64,000 nt of DNA, taken from positions 1,674,001 to 1,738,000 of the forward strand of contig NZ_CP160453.1 of NCBI RefSeq assembly GCF_040744945.1, written 5' to 3'. The DNA comes from Saccharothrix sp. HUAS TT1. Its GTDB lineage: Bacteria; Actinomycetota; Actinomycetes; Mycobacteriales; Pseudonocardiaceae. Below the pieces are notes generated by a model. It had not been told where the DNA came from. It searched no databases and saw only the letters and a list, made by a program, of their open reading frames with translations. A program made the position numbers and the translations under genes. Shown one piece after another: positions 24,359 to 32,602 of this stretch (position 1 is its first letter; every line of letters begins with the position of its first letter).

Positions 24359-26341
24359 GTGCCGACCAAGTCGCAGGTCGAAGTCGATGAACTGCTCGCC
24401 GAGTACGACGAGGAGCGCCCCTCGCGCGCCTTGTCCCGGCGCTGGGAGCTGGGCGTGTGGGTGGCGGGCCTCGCCATCGCGCTGCTCGTGCTCAAACAGG
24501 TGTTCTGGCCCTTCAGCAAGGGCGGCCAGTACTACCTGGTGATCTTCCTGGCGGTCACGCTGCCGCTGGTCTTCCTCTGCTACCGGCCGCGCGGCAGGCG
24601 CGGCGACACCGACGACCCCGGCGTCCTCGACTGGGCGGCGGCGCTGCTGGCGTTCGTGGTCGGCGCCTACCCCCTGTTCGGCGGGTTCGACGCGTTCCTC
24701 GACCGCCAGGGGCAGCTGACCGCGCTGGACGTGGTCGCCGGGACCCTGCTGCTGGTGCTGGTGCTGGAGGCGTGCCGGCGGACCACCGGCTGGGTGCTGC
24801 CGGTCGTCTGCGTCGCGTTCGTCGCGTTCGCCTACTACGGCGGGTTCCTGCCGCCGTCCTGGGCGATCTCGCACGCCGGCGTGGACTTCTCGCAGATCAT
24901 CAACGGCTTCTACAACGACGCGACCGGGTTCTACGGGACGCCGCTGGACGTCGCCGCCACGTACATCGTGCTGTTCACGATCTACGGCTCGGTGCTCAAC
25001 GCGTCCGGCGCGGGCACGTTCTTCGTCGACATCAGCTTCTCCGCGTTCCGCAGGTCCCGCACCGCGCCCGGCCGCACCGCCGCCACCGCCGGGTTCCTGC
25101 TCGGCACCGTGTCCGGCTCGGGCACCGCGACGACCGTGTCGCTGGGCGCGGTGACGTGGCCGATGCTGAAGAAGGCCGGCTACCCCAAGGAGAGCGCGGG
25201 CGGGCTGCTCGCCGCCTCCGGCATCGGGGCGATCCTGTCGCCGCCGACCCTGGGCGCGGCGGCGTTCATCATCGCCGAGTACCTGGAGACCTCGTACCTG
25301 CAGGTGCTGGTCTGGGCGATCCTGCCGACGCTGCTGTACTACCTGGGCATCGCGCTGGCCGTCGAGATCGACGCCCGCAAGTTCGGCGCGAAGGCGGTCG
25401 ACATCGACTCGCCGAGCCCGTGGGCGCTGCTCAAGCAGGGCGGCTACCACTTCCTGTCGCTCGCGGTGATCGTCGTGTTCCTCGCCCTGGACATCCCGGT
25501 GTTCTCGGCCGTGGTCTACGCGACCGGCGTCGCGGCGCTGTTCGCGCTGGTCGCCAAGCGCGGTGACGTGCGGGAGTGGCTGCGGGCGATGGCGGACTCG
25601 CTGTCCAGCGGCGTGCGGTCGGCGCTGCCGGTGATCGCGGTGTGCGCGGCGGCGGGCGTGATCACGTCCACCATCACCAAGACCGGGCTGGGGCAGGAGC
25701 TGGCGTCGGCGCTGGTGGACATCGCCGGCGCGATCTCGTCCAACCCGACCGCGGTGCTGTTCGTGACCGTGGTGCTCGCGGCGGTCGCGGTGAGCCTGCT
25801 CGGCCTGGCCGTGCCGGTGACCGCGTCGTTCATCATCGCGTGGGTCGTCATCGGGCCCGCGCTGATCGAGCTGGGCGTGGCGCGCGAGGAAGCGGCCATG
25901 TTCATCTTCTACTACGCGGTGCTGTCCGAGGTGACGCCGCCGACGGCGCTGGCCGCCGTGGCCGCCGCGGCCATCACCGGCGGCGACGTGATGAAGACGA
26001 TGTGGCGCACGTGGAAGTACACGCTGCCCGCGTTCCTCGTGCCGCTGGCGTTCGTGCTGACCGACAACGGCGCCGGGCTGCTGCTGCGCACGTCGTTCCT
26101 CGGCGGCCTCTGGGCGTTCGCCGTCTCCGCGCTGGGCGTGGCCGCGCTGGCCGTGCTCACCGGGGGCTGGCTGATCGGTCGGGCCCGGTGGCCGGAACGC
26201 GTGCTGTGCGCGCCCGCCGCCGTCGCCCTGCTCTACCTGCAACCCGTCACCATCGCCGTCGGCGTCGGCTTCCTGCTGGCCGCGGTCGTGGTGCACGTTC
26301 TCCTGAGGAGGAAGGATCAGCATGCGCAGCTGGACGCTTAG
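24359..26341 (+). CDS. TRAP transporter permease, fused 4TM/12TM subunits
   Basis: 660-residue membrane protein in which the small (DctQ-like) and large (DctM-like) TRAP subunits are fused, the form paired with TAXI binding proteins. A soluble 40-residue N-terminus is followed by about 16-18 membrane segments. Conserved stretches of the large subunit are seen: GTVSGSGTATTVSLGAVTWP, AASGIGAILSPPTLGAAAF and LSEVTPPTALAA. The GTG at 24359 is chosen because AAGGGG is then properly spaced; a GTG at 24353 overlaps that site. It imports an organic acid driven by an ion gradient. The cargo is unknown. Confidence 0.9.
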   Translation: MPTKSQVEVDELLAEYDEERPSRALSRRWELGVWVAGLAIALLVLKQVFWPFSKGGQYYLVIFLAVTLPLVFLCYRPRGRRGDTDDPGVLDWAAALLAFVVGAYPLFGGFDAFLDRQGQLTALDVVAGTLLLVLVLEACRRTTGWVLPVVCVAFVAFAYYGGFLPPSWAISHAGVDFSQIINGFYNDATGFYGTPLDVAATYIVLFTIYGSVLNASGAGTFFVDISFSAFRRSRTAPGRTAATAGFLLGTVSGSGTATTVSLGAVTWPMLKKAGYPKESAGGLLAASGIGAILSPPTLGAAAFIIAEYLETSYLQVLVWAILPTLLYYLGIALAVEIDARKFGAKAVDIDSPSPWALLKQGGYHFLSLAVIVVFLALDIPVFSAVVYATGVAALFALVAKRGDVREWLRAMADSLSSGVRSALPVIAVCAAAGVITSTITKTGLGQELASALVDIAGAISSNPTAVLFVTVVLAAVAVSLLGLAVPVTASFIIAWVVIGPALIELGVAREEAAMFIFYYAVLSEVTPPTALAAVAAAAITGGDVMKTMWRTWKYTLPAFLVPLAFVLTDNGAGLLLRTSFLGGLWAFAVSALGVAALAVLTGGWLIGRARWPERVLCAPAAVALLYLQPVTIAVGVGFLLAAVVVHVLLRRKDQHAQLDA

Positions 26342-27317
26342 GGCCGCCACGGGCGTGCTCGCCGTCGGTCTCGTCGCCGCCGGGTGCGGGGGCAAGCAGA
26401 CCCCGGCCGCGTCGCCGAGCGGCACCGCGGGCGGGGCCGCCTGCGAGGCGGGCGACGGCCGGATCACCATCGCCACCGGCAACTCCGGCGGCGTGTACTA
26501 CGTCATCGGCGGCGGGCTGGCGAAGCTGATCAGCGACAACACCGGGCTCAAGGCCACCGCCGCCGAGACCGGCGCGTCCGTGCAGAACATCCAGCAGCTC
26601 GTCGCGGGCGACTACGACGTGGCGTTCTCGCTGGCCGACACGGCGGCCGACGCGGTCGCGGGCAAGGGCGCGTTCGACGGCGAGCCGCAGCAGGTGCAGG
26701 CGTTGACCAGGCTCTACCCGAACTACACGCAGGTGCTGGTGCGGGCCGACTCCGGGATCGACTCCATCGCCGACATGCGCGGCAAGCGGATCTCCACCGG
26801 GTCGCCCAAGTCCGGCACCGAGGTGATCGCCAACCGGCTGCTCACCGCCGCCGGGCTGAACCCGGAGACCGACGTGCAGGCCCAGCGGCTCGACCTGGCC
26901 AAGACCGCGGACGGGATGAAGGACGGCAGCATCGACGGGCTGGTGTGGTCCGGCGGCCTGCCGACGGCGCAGATCACCGACATCACCACGTCGCTGAAGG
27001 ACGACGTCAAGTTCATCGACATCACACCGCAGCTGGACGCGTTGAAGGAGGTCAACGAGGTCTACGACCGGGGCGTCATCCCGGCCGCGACCTACGGCCA
27101 GCCCGCCGACGTGCCGACCGTGGCGGTGCCCAACGTGCTGCTGGTGCGGTCGGACTTCCCCGAGGGCGACGCGTGCGCCGTGACCAAGCTCATCTACGAC
27201 AAGAAGACGGAGCTGGAAGCCGTGCACCCGGCGGCCAAGGACATCGCCAAGGAGAAGGCCGGGATGACCGACCCGGTGCCGCTGCACCCCGGCTCGCTGG
27301 ACGCACTGGGCGGATGA
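26322..27317 (+). CDS. TRAP transporter substrate-binding lipoprotein, TAXI family
   Basis: 331 residues; lipobox A-A-G-C at Cys22 after a hydrophobic leader, then a Ser/Ala/Gly linker. The TAXI signature [16 protein letters not shown] lies near residues 51-66, followed by [28 protein letters not shown] sequence and a lobe with [16 protein letters not shown]. The gene overlaps the permease by 20 bp, with GAGGAGG inside the permease end, so the two are cotranslated. TAXI proteins bind dicarboxylates, glutamate-like or aromatic acids; the ligand here is not predictable. Confidence 0.92.
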   Translation: MRSWTLRAATGVLAVGLVAAGCGGKQTPAASPSGTAGGAACEAGDGRITIATGNSGGVYYVIGGGLAKLISDNTGLKATAAETGASVQNIQQLVAGDYDVAFSLADTAADAVAGKGAFDGEPQQVQALTRLYPNYTQVLVRADSGIDSIADMRGKRISTGSPKSGTEVIANRLLTAAGLNPETDVQAQRLDLAKTADGMKDGSIDGLVWSGGLPTAQITDITTSLKDDVKFIDITPQLDALKEVNEVYDRGVIPAATYGQPADVPTVAVPNVLLVRSDFPEGDACAVTKLIYDKKTELEAVHPAAKDIAKEKAGMTDPVPLHPGSLDALGG

Positions 27318-27331
27318 CCGGCCGGGTCATC

Positions 27332-27337
27332 TAGGCT
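27332..27337 (+). promoter_or_regulatory. -10 hexamer TAGGCT before purD
   Basis: Lies 8 nt before the GTG at 27346, without a ribosome-binding site. Probable leaderless promoter, separating purD from the TRAP operon that ends at 27317. Confidence 0.45.
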
Positions 27338-27345
27338 TCCGCACC

Positions 27346-28602
27346 GTGCGTGTCCTGGTCATCGGGTCTGGCGCCCGTGAACATGCCCTAGTCCTCGCCT
27401 TGTCGCGGGACCCCTCGGTGATCGCGCTGGCGTGCGCGCCGGGCAACGCCGGCATCGCCGGCGCGGCGGAGACCTACGGGGTCGACGTCACCGACGGCGC
27501 GGCGGTCGCGGCGCTGGCCAAGGAGTGGAACGCCGACCTGGTCGTGGTCGGGCCGGAGCAGCCCCTGGTGGCGGGTGCGGCGGACGCCGTGCGCGCCATC
27601 GGGATCCCCTGCTTCGGCCCGTCGGCCGAGGCGGCCCGGATCGAGGGCTCCAAGGCGTTCGCGAAGGACGTCATGGCCGCCGCGGGCGTGCCGACGGCCG
27701 TCGCGGAGACCGTCGACAACCCGGCCCGGCTCGACTCGGCGCTGACCCGCTTCGGCCCGCGCTGGGTGGTCAAGGACGACGGCCTGGCCGCCGGCAAGGG
27801 CGTGGTCGTCACCAACGACCGCGCCGTGGCCCGCGCGCACGCCATGACGCTGCTCGACCACGGCCACCCGGTGCTGCTGGAGTCGTTCCTCGACGGCCCG
27901 GAGGTGTCGCTGTTCTGCCTGGTGGACGGCTCCACCGTGGTGCCGCTGCTGCCCGCGCAGGACTTCAAGCGGGTCGGCGACGGCGACTCGGGCCCGAACA
28001 CCGGCGGCATGGGCGCCTACTCACCGCTGCCCTGGGCGCCGCCCGACCTGGTGGACACGATCGTGGCCACCTGCGTCCAGCCGGTCGTGGACGAACTGGC
28101 CCGCCGCGGCACCCCGTTCACCGGCCTGCTGTACGCGGGCCTGGCGCTGACGTCCACCGGCCCGCAGGTCATCGAGTTCAACTGCCGGTTCGGCGACCCG
28201 GAGACCCAGGCCGTCCTGGCCCTGCTGCGCACCCCGTTGGCCGCCGTCTTCCACGCCGCCGCCACCGGCGGCCTGGGCGGCCTGCCGCCGCTGGAGTGGG
28301 CCGACGGCTACGCCGTGACCGTCGTCATCGCCGCCGAGGGTTACCCCGGCCGCCCCCGCACGGGTGACGTGATCGCCGGCGCGGAGGCCGACGGCGTCCT
28401 GCACGCGGGCACCCGCCGCCGCGAGGACGGCGCCGTCGTGTCCACGGGCGGGCGGGTGCTGTCCGTCGTCGGCACCGGGGACACCCTGGACGACGCGCGT
28501 TCCGACGCGTACCGCCGCGTGGAGGGCGTCCACCTGACGGGCTCCCACCACCGCACCGACATCGCGCTGCGCGCGGCGAACGGCTCGATCACCCTCCCCT
28601 GA
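27346..28602 (+). CDS. purD: phosphoribosylamine-glycine ligase (GAR synthetase)
   Basis: 418-residue ATP-grasp enzyme for step two of purine synthesis, making glycinamide ribonucleotide. It starts [19 protein letters not shown], the usual N-terminus. ATP-grasp elements are seen: [35 protein letters not shown] and, at the metal site, [15 protein letters not shown] with [13 protein letters not shown]. The GTG start is supported by a -10 hexamer 8 nt upstream. It is single and followed by a terminator. Confidence 0.97.
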   Translation: MRVLVIGSGAREHALVLALSRDPSVIALACAPGNAGIAGAAETYGVDVTDGAAVAALAKEWNADLVVVGPEQPLVAGAADAVRAIGIPCFGPSAEAARIEGSKAFAKDVMAAAGVPTAVAETVDNPARLDSALTRFGPRWVVKDDGLAAGKGVVVTNDRAVARAHAMTLLDHGHPVLLESFLDGPEVSLFCLVDGSTVVPLLPAQDFKRVGDGDSGPNTGGMGAYSPLPWAPPDLVDTIVATCVQPVVDELARRGTPFTGLLYAGLALTSTGPQVIEFNCRFGDPETQAVLALLRTPLAAVFHAAATGGLGGLPPLEWADGYAVTVVIAAEGYPGRPRTGDVIAGAEADGVLHAGTRRREDGAVVSTGGRVLSVVGTGDTLDDARSDAYRRVEGVHLTGSHHRTDIALRAANGSITLP

Positions 28603-28614
28603 CCCGCTCGCGAC

Positions 28615-28648
28615 CGCGCGGCCGATCGGACCCCCGATCGGCCGCGCG
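28615..28648 (+). terminator. purD terminator
   Basis: Perfect 15-bp stem CGCGCGGCCGATCGG / CCGATCGGCCGCGCG with an ACCC loop, 12 bp after the purD stop. Confidence 0.75.
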
Positions 28649-28714
28649 CCGTCCACCGGAACCGGTGCGCGGGTTTCTTCGTCCAACCTCAGACCCGGCT
28701 CACGTGGTCGTTGG

Positions 28715-28720
28715 TAGCCT
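28715..28720 (+). promoter_or_regulatory. candidate -10 (TAGCCT) for the ESX cassette
   Basis: TAGCCT lies 45 nt before the GTG at 28766, and a GGGGGTAGG stretch ahead of that GTG could serve in ribosome binding. The -35 is unclear. Confidence 0.35.
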
Positions 28721-28765
28721 CGGACCGGGATCAATCCGTCACCGACCGTACGGGGGTAGGACGTC

Positions 28766-29221
28766 GTGGACCAGGAGAGCGGCCTACTGGGCGCCGTCGC
28801 CGCCGCGGGGGGAGCCGTCGGCAAGGCGGTCGGCGAGATGTTCGCGGCGGAGAAGCGGCTGAACAGCACCATGGCCACCGGGCCGGTGTCGGGGCAGCAG
28901 TTCAGCGTTTCCAAGGAGACGGTCCTCGACGCCGGCAGGGTCATCCAGACCCAGATCGACGCGCTGTGGACGAGTTACGGCGCGGCGGTGCGGGACCTCA
29001 AGGTCAACCTCGGTGGTCTCGACACCGTGAACAAGGACATCGCCGAGGCGTGGAACGAACGGCTGGTCGACCACGACGACTCGTACTCCAAGAGGGTCGA
29101 GCAGTACATCGAGAGCCTGGTGGGCCTCGTCGAGCAGCTGCGTGCCGCGGCCAAGCAGTACGGGCACACCGATGAAGACGTCACGGCGGCCATGGGGGCA
29201 GCGGGTGCTTCGCAGCAGTAA
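28766..29221 (+). CDS. ESX/WXG100-like helical protein
   Basis: 151 residues from a GTG. A Gly/Ala-rich N-terminus is followed by two long amphipathic helices (about 50-85 and 92-135), the helical-hairpin plan of type VII secretion partners. A Trp at residue 68 (DALWTSYGAA) lies near the expected turn, but a strict W-x-G is missing. No signal peptide or membrane segment. It is the first of five tightly spaced genes with DUF3558, a PPE-like protein and EspG proteins, which supports a T7SS role, perhaps as the small partner of the PPE-like protein. Assignment rests mainly on context. Confidence 0.6.
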   Translation: MDQESGLLGAVAAAGGAVGKAVGEMFAAEKRLNSTMATGPVSGQQFSVSKETVLDAGRVIQTQIDALWTSYGAAVRDLKVNLGGLDTVNKDIAEAWNERLVDHDDSYSKRVEQYIESLVGLVEQLRAAAKQYGHTDEDVTAAMGAAGASQQ

Positions 29222-29819
29222 AGCGCTCATCGTGCTCGCCCTGGCGGTCGGCGCGGTGGTGGCCGGCTGCACGCAGAAGGAGCCCGGTGCCGCCACCTCC
29301 TCCACGACCCCGGTCGAGAAGACCACGGCGACGACGGGCACGTCCGAGCCGACGGTCGAGTTCCCCCGACGGCCGGCGGAGATCAAGGTCGACGGCATCG
29401 CCGACGCCTGCACGACGCTGACCGAGGACCAGCAGCGCGAGTTGGGCATCGACGCGGCGCACAGCCAGCCGATGGACGTCATCGAGGACCGGGAGATGCC
29501 GGGGTGCAGCTTCCGGAAGAACTCGCGCCCGCTCTACAGCTACGAGGTCGCGCTGATCTCGGACGAGGGGGCCGGTTACTGGCAGAGCGGCGGCAACCTC
29601 GACGTCGTCCAGAAGACGGTGGCGGGGTACGGCGCGCTCCAGGTGACGCTGGCGGGAACGACCAAGGGTGATTGCTCGCTCGCGGTGGACGTTGCGGACG
29701 GGCAGCAGTTGTTCGTCTCCTTCCTGCCGATCGGCGACAACTTCACCCAGGACGAGATGTGCCAGAACGCGGCCAAGGGCGCGGAGATGGCGCTGACGAC
29801 GTTGAAGACTGTGAAGTGA
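29205..29819 (+). CDS. DUF3558 lipoprotein
   Basis: 204 residues, GTG start at 29205 overlapping the previous gene by 17 bp. Lipobox V-A-G-C at Cys22, a Thr/Ser-rich linker to about 60, then the DUF3558 domain with its paired cysteines (DACTTLTEDQQRELGI and PGCSFRK, and further Cys in GDCSLAVDV and DEMCQNAA). It is anchored on the outer face of the membrane. DUF3558 lipoproteins are common in Pseudonocardiaceae and mycobacteria (LppA/LprB relatives) and often sit inside ESX-like cassettes, as here. The molecular role is unknown. Confidence 0.85.
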   Translation: MLRSSKALIVLALAVGAVVAGCTQKEPGAATSSTTPVEKTTATTGTSEPTVEFPRRPAEIKVDGIADACTTLTEDQQRELGIDAAHSQPMDVIEDREMPGCSFRKNSRPLYSYEVALISDEGAGYWQSGGNLDVVQKTVAGYGALQVTLAGTTKGDCSLAVDVADGQQLFVSFLPIGDNFTQDEMCQNAAKGAEMALTTLKTVK

Positions 29820-29828
29820 GGGGGAGGT

Positions 29829-31133
29829 ATGGGCGGCTTCAGGCAGATCACCGACCACCGCTTCGAGGGGTACACCAACTCCGGGCTGGCCGAGCTGGTC
29901 GGGCAGTTCCAGCAGGGTGACGCGGCCCAGCGGTTCAGCGACGCGTCGCACGCGTTGCGCCAGCTCGCCTCCACGCTGGACGAGACCGACCACGTGCTGC
30001 GGGAAGAGCTGAAGAAGCTCGGCATCGCGTGGCAGGGCGCGGCCGGTGACAACGCGGGCAAGGCGACGACCGTGTCCGCCGACGTGGCGACCTCCGGCAC
30101 CGACGCCGCCCAGCAGAACTCCAAGGCCACCGCGACGCAGAGCGCCACCTACAGCCAGACGCGCCACGCCATGCCCGAGCCCCAGCAGTTGCGCGGGGAC
30201 ACCGAGACCAACTTCGGCGACAAGGTCGGTGGGTTCTTCGGGTACGAGACCGACCACGCCAAAGAGGTCAAGGCGACGCAGGCGGCGCGCGAGCAGACGA
30301 TCCGGGGGCTCGACCAGTACACCGAGGCCAGCCGGGACGCGCTGAACCAGTACCAGGGTATGAACAAGCCGCCGCAGTTCGAGGTGACGGCGGTGTCCAG
30401 CGTCGGCACGCCGGTGGCGGCGGTGGGGCAGTTCGGTGGGCCGGTGCCCGGGGTTCCCGGTGGTGTGCCGGGTGGTGGCCTGCCCGGCGGGCTGCCCGGT
30501 GGGGCCGGTCAGCTGCCCGGCGGCGGTTCGATCGGGTTGCCGCCGCAGTTGCCGGGTCAGCTGCCCGGCCAGTTGCCCGGTGGGTCGACCGGGTTGCTGC
30601 CCAACACCCCCGGTGCGCCGACGGTCCTGCCGCCGGCCGCGCTGGGGAAGGTCGGCGGGTCGAACTTCGGGCTGGGGCTCGGGCTCGGCATCGCCGGTGG
30701 GCTCGGGCTGGGGCTCGCGGCGACGCAGGCGCGCGGTGGGCAGGTCGTCCGGAACGCCGGCCCGGCCACGGCCGGTGGCAAGGCGCCCGAGGGGCCGGCC
30801 GGCGCCAAGGGCGCGGGCGGCGGCGGCGCGGCGGGCAAGGGCGGTGTGCCCGGCATGCCCGGCGCGCTGACCGGGAAGCCCGGCATCTCCGCGACGATCG
30901 GCGCCATCGACCCCGACGAGCGCGCCCCCGGTCGCGGTGCGGCGGGTGGCGCGGCGGGCAAGGCGGGCGCCGGCGCCTCGATGCTGCAGCCGGCGGCCAG
31001 CGCCAAGGGCGGTCCCGGCGAGGAGGACGGCGAGCACGTCCGCAAGTACGGCGTCGACTCCGACGACGTCTTCGGCGACGAGCGGATGGTCGTGCAGTCG
31101 GTCATCGGCGACGACGAGCCCGAGAAGAAGTGA
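29829..31133 (+). CDS. PPE-like / WXG type VII secretion substrate with Gly-Pro-rich tail
   Basis: 434 residues in three parts. Residues 1-175 are helical, with a W-Q-G at 68-70 between two helices, the WXG turn of T7SS proteins. Residues about 195-275 form a low-complexity P-G-G and P-G-Q-L repeat segment. Residues 275-434 hold a Gly-rich hydrophobic stretch (NFGLGLGLGIAGGLGLGLA) and an Ala/Gly-rich acidic tail ending near DDEPEKK. The gene starts 9 bp after the DUF3558 stop. It is likely an exported or surface substrate using the downstream EspG as chaperone. It lacks the mycobacterial PPE tripeptide at the N-terminus, so I call it PPE-like. Confidence 0.75.
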   Translation: MGGFRQITDHRFEGYTNSGLAELVGQFQQGDAAQRFSDASHALRQLASTLDETDHVLREELKKLGIAWQGAAGDNAGKATTVSADVATSGTDAAQQNSKATATQSATYSQTRHAMPEPQQLRGDTETNFGDKVGGFFGYETDHAKEVKATQAAREQTIRGLDQYTEASRDALNQYQGMNKPPQFEVTAVSSVGTPVAAVGQFGGPVPGVPGGVPGGGLPGGLPGGAGQLPGGGSIGLPPQLPGQLPGQLPGGSTGLLPNTPGAPTVLPPAALGKVGGSNFGLGLGLGIAGGLGLGLAATQARGGQVVRNAGPATAGGKAPEGPAGAKGAGGGGAAGKGGVPGMPGALTGKPGISATIGAIDPDERAPGRGAAGGAAGKAGAGASMLQPAASAKGGPGEEDGEHVRKYGVDSDDVFGDERMVVQSVIGDDEPEKK

Positions 31134-31134
31134 A

Positions 31135-31902
31135 GTGAGCGGCACGGTTGTCCTGTCCACGCTGGAGTTCGACGTCGCGTGGGAAGGTGAGCGACTGGCC
31201 AGGCGCAACGTCGCGCTGGACGTGCCGAGCCCGGGCACCACGCACACCGAGCGCGCCGTGCTGGTCGAGCAGGCGTGGCAGTCGATGGCCGACCGCGGGC
31301 TGGCGGGGAACCGGCGGGTGACGCCCGAGCTGGCCGACGCGTTCGCGCTGCTGGCCAACCCGCAGGTGTCGATCGACCTCTGGATCTGGGTCGACCGCCG
31401 CAAGATCAAGGGCCTGGCGGCGGCGGCCGGTGACGACGGGGTGCTCGCCGTGGTGGACGGCGACGAGGTGTGGCTGATCGAGTCGCGGGCCAGTGCCCTG
31501 GCCGAGTCGGCCGTGTCGGTCGCCGGTGAGGCGCGCGCCGGGTACGGGCGGTCGATCAGCCTGCCGAACGACCTGCTGCGCGTGGCGTCGGAGGAGGCCG
31601 GGCGGGACGCGGAGAGGCTGGTGCTGGCGCTGGAGCGGCACGGGTTGCCGCTGCACGAGGCGCAGGAGCTGGCCGGCATGTGCGACGGGATGGGCACCCG
31701 CGGCCAGTTCGGCGTCGAACGCGCCCGGCAGGGCGGGCCGCCGGTGCGCGCCGACCGCGTCGTCGCCTGGCACGACACGCCGTCCGGCCGCTACCTGCAC
31801 CAGGTCCGGCCCAGTTCGGACGGCCGCAGCTGGAGCACCATCACCCCCATCGACAACGCCCGCCTCGCCGCGTGCGTCTGGGAGCTGCTGCAAGAGGTCT
31901 GA
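31135..31902 (+). CDS. EspG-family ESX secretion chaperone
   Basis: 255 residues, GTG start one base after the previous stop. The EspG pattern is seen: LSTLEFDVAWEGERL at the N-terminus, VTPELADAFALLANPQVSIDLW with a long strand-rich centre (DDGVLAVVDGDEVWLIESR), and a C-terminal GRYLHQVRPSSDGRSWSTI before a final helix. EspG proteins hold PPE-type substrates in the cytosol and release them to the ESX channel. Its place immediately after the PPE-like gene fits exactly. No EccC, EccD or MycP gene is in the window. Confidence 0.85.
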   Translation: MSGTVVLSTLEFDVAWEGERLARRNVALDVPSPGTTHTERAVLVEQAWQSMADRGLAGNRRVTPELADAFALLANPQVSIDLWIWVDRRKIKGLAAAAGDDGVLAVVDGDEVWLIESRASALAESAVSVAGEARAGYGRSISLPNDLLRVASEEAGRDAERLVLALERHGLPLHEAQELAGMCDGMGTRGQFGVERARQGGPPVRADRVVAWHDTPSGRYLHQVRPSSDGRSWSTITPIDNARLAACVWELLQEV

Positions 31903-32006
31903 GTTCCGGCACGGCGGAGCGGAACCCGGACGTGTCCACCGACGTCAGTTCCCTGCGGGCCCGGGGAGCCGGAGCGATGCCCGCCGTCATTCGGGAGTGA
32001 CGTCTG

Positions 32007-32537
32007 GTGACCACTGCGACACTGAGCGCGACCGCGTTCCGCACCGCCTGGGAACACCTCGACCTCGGCGCGATGCCGTACGTCCTGCACGTCCAGGACG
32101 AACCCGCCCCGTGGGACCACCTCGCCGACCAGGGCCTGGCCCGCGGCGGTGAGCTGGACCCGTGGCTGGGCGCGGTGTTCAAGCTCATCGCCCACCCACC
32201 GCGCTCGGCGGACCTGCGGCTCGGCCTCGGCACCACCGCGGTGCGCGCGCTGGCCGCGCCCACCGGTTCCGGGTCGGTGCTCGCCGTGCTGACCCGGGAC
32301 GTGCTCACCGTGCGGGAGGTGGCGGCCGACCTCGCCGACGCGCTGATCGGGCTCCTGCCGGAACTGCCGGGCGGCCGGGTCGGCGGGCCGGACCTGAGCG
32401 GCCGGTTCGGCGCGGCCGCGATCGACCGGAGCGGGCGGCGCACGCGGGCGGCGGACGTGGTCGACTTCCACGGTCCGACCGACCCGGCCGGGCTGCGGGC
32501 CGGGATCGCCGGGTTGCTGAGCGGGTTCCCCGGCTGA
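32007..32537 (+). CDS. short EspG-like protein
   Basis: 176 residues from a GTG with GGGAG upstream, 104 bp after the first EspG gene. It begins LSATAFRTAWEHLDLGAMPY, which resembles the N-terminus of EspG proteins, followed by a beta-rich core (LRLGLGTTAVRALAAPTGSG, SVLAVLTRDVLTVREVAAD) and a C-terminal helix. It is about 80 residues shorter than typical EspG. It may be a diverged second chaperone for another substrate, or a remnant of a duplication. Lower confidence than its neighbour. Confidence 0.6.
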   Translation: MTTATLSATAFRTAWEHLDLGAMPYVLHVQDEPAPWDHLADQGLARGGELDPWLGAVFKLIAHPPRSADLRLGLGTTAVRALAAPTGSGSVLAVLTRDVLTVREVAADLADALIGLLPELPGGRVGGPDLSGRFGAAAIDRSGRRTRAADVVDFHGPTDPAGLRAGIAGLLSGFPG

Positions 32538-32589
32538 CCACGTGACCCGGACCATGCCGGTGACCAGCGATATTCGCCGTCCGGTCGAT

Positions 32590-32595
32590 TAGCCT
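32590..32595 (+). promoter_or_regulatory. -10 hexamer TAGCCT, leaderless aminotransferase promoter
   Basis: Ends 7 nt before the ATG at 32603; no Shine-Dalgarno present. Confidence 0.45.
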
Positions 32596-32602
32596 GGCCG
32601 GC

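Noticed and set aside
29181..31778. 865-codon minus-strand frame across the ESX cassette.
   Set aside because: Opposite strand of well-supported genes with lipobox, WXG and EspG features; no ribosome-binding site and no domain.
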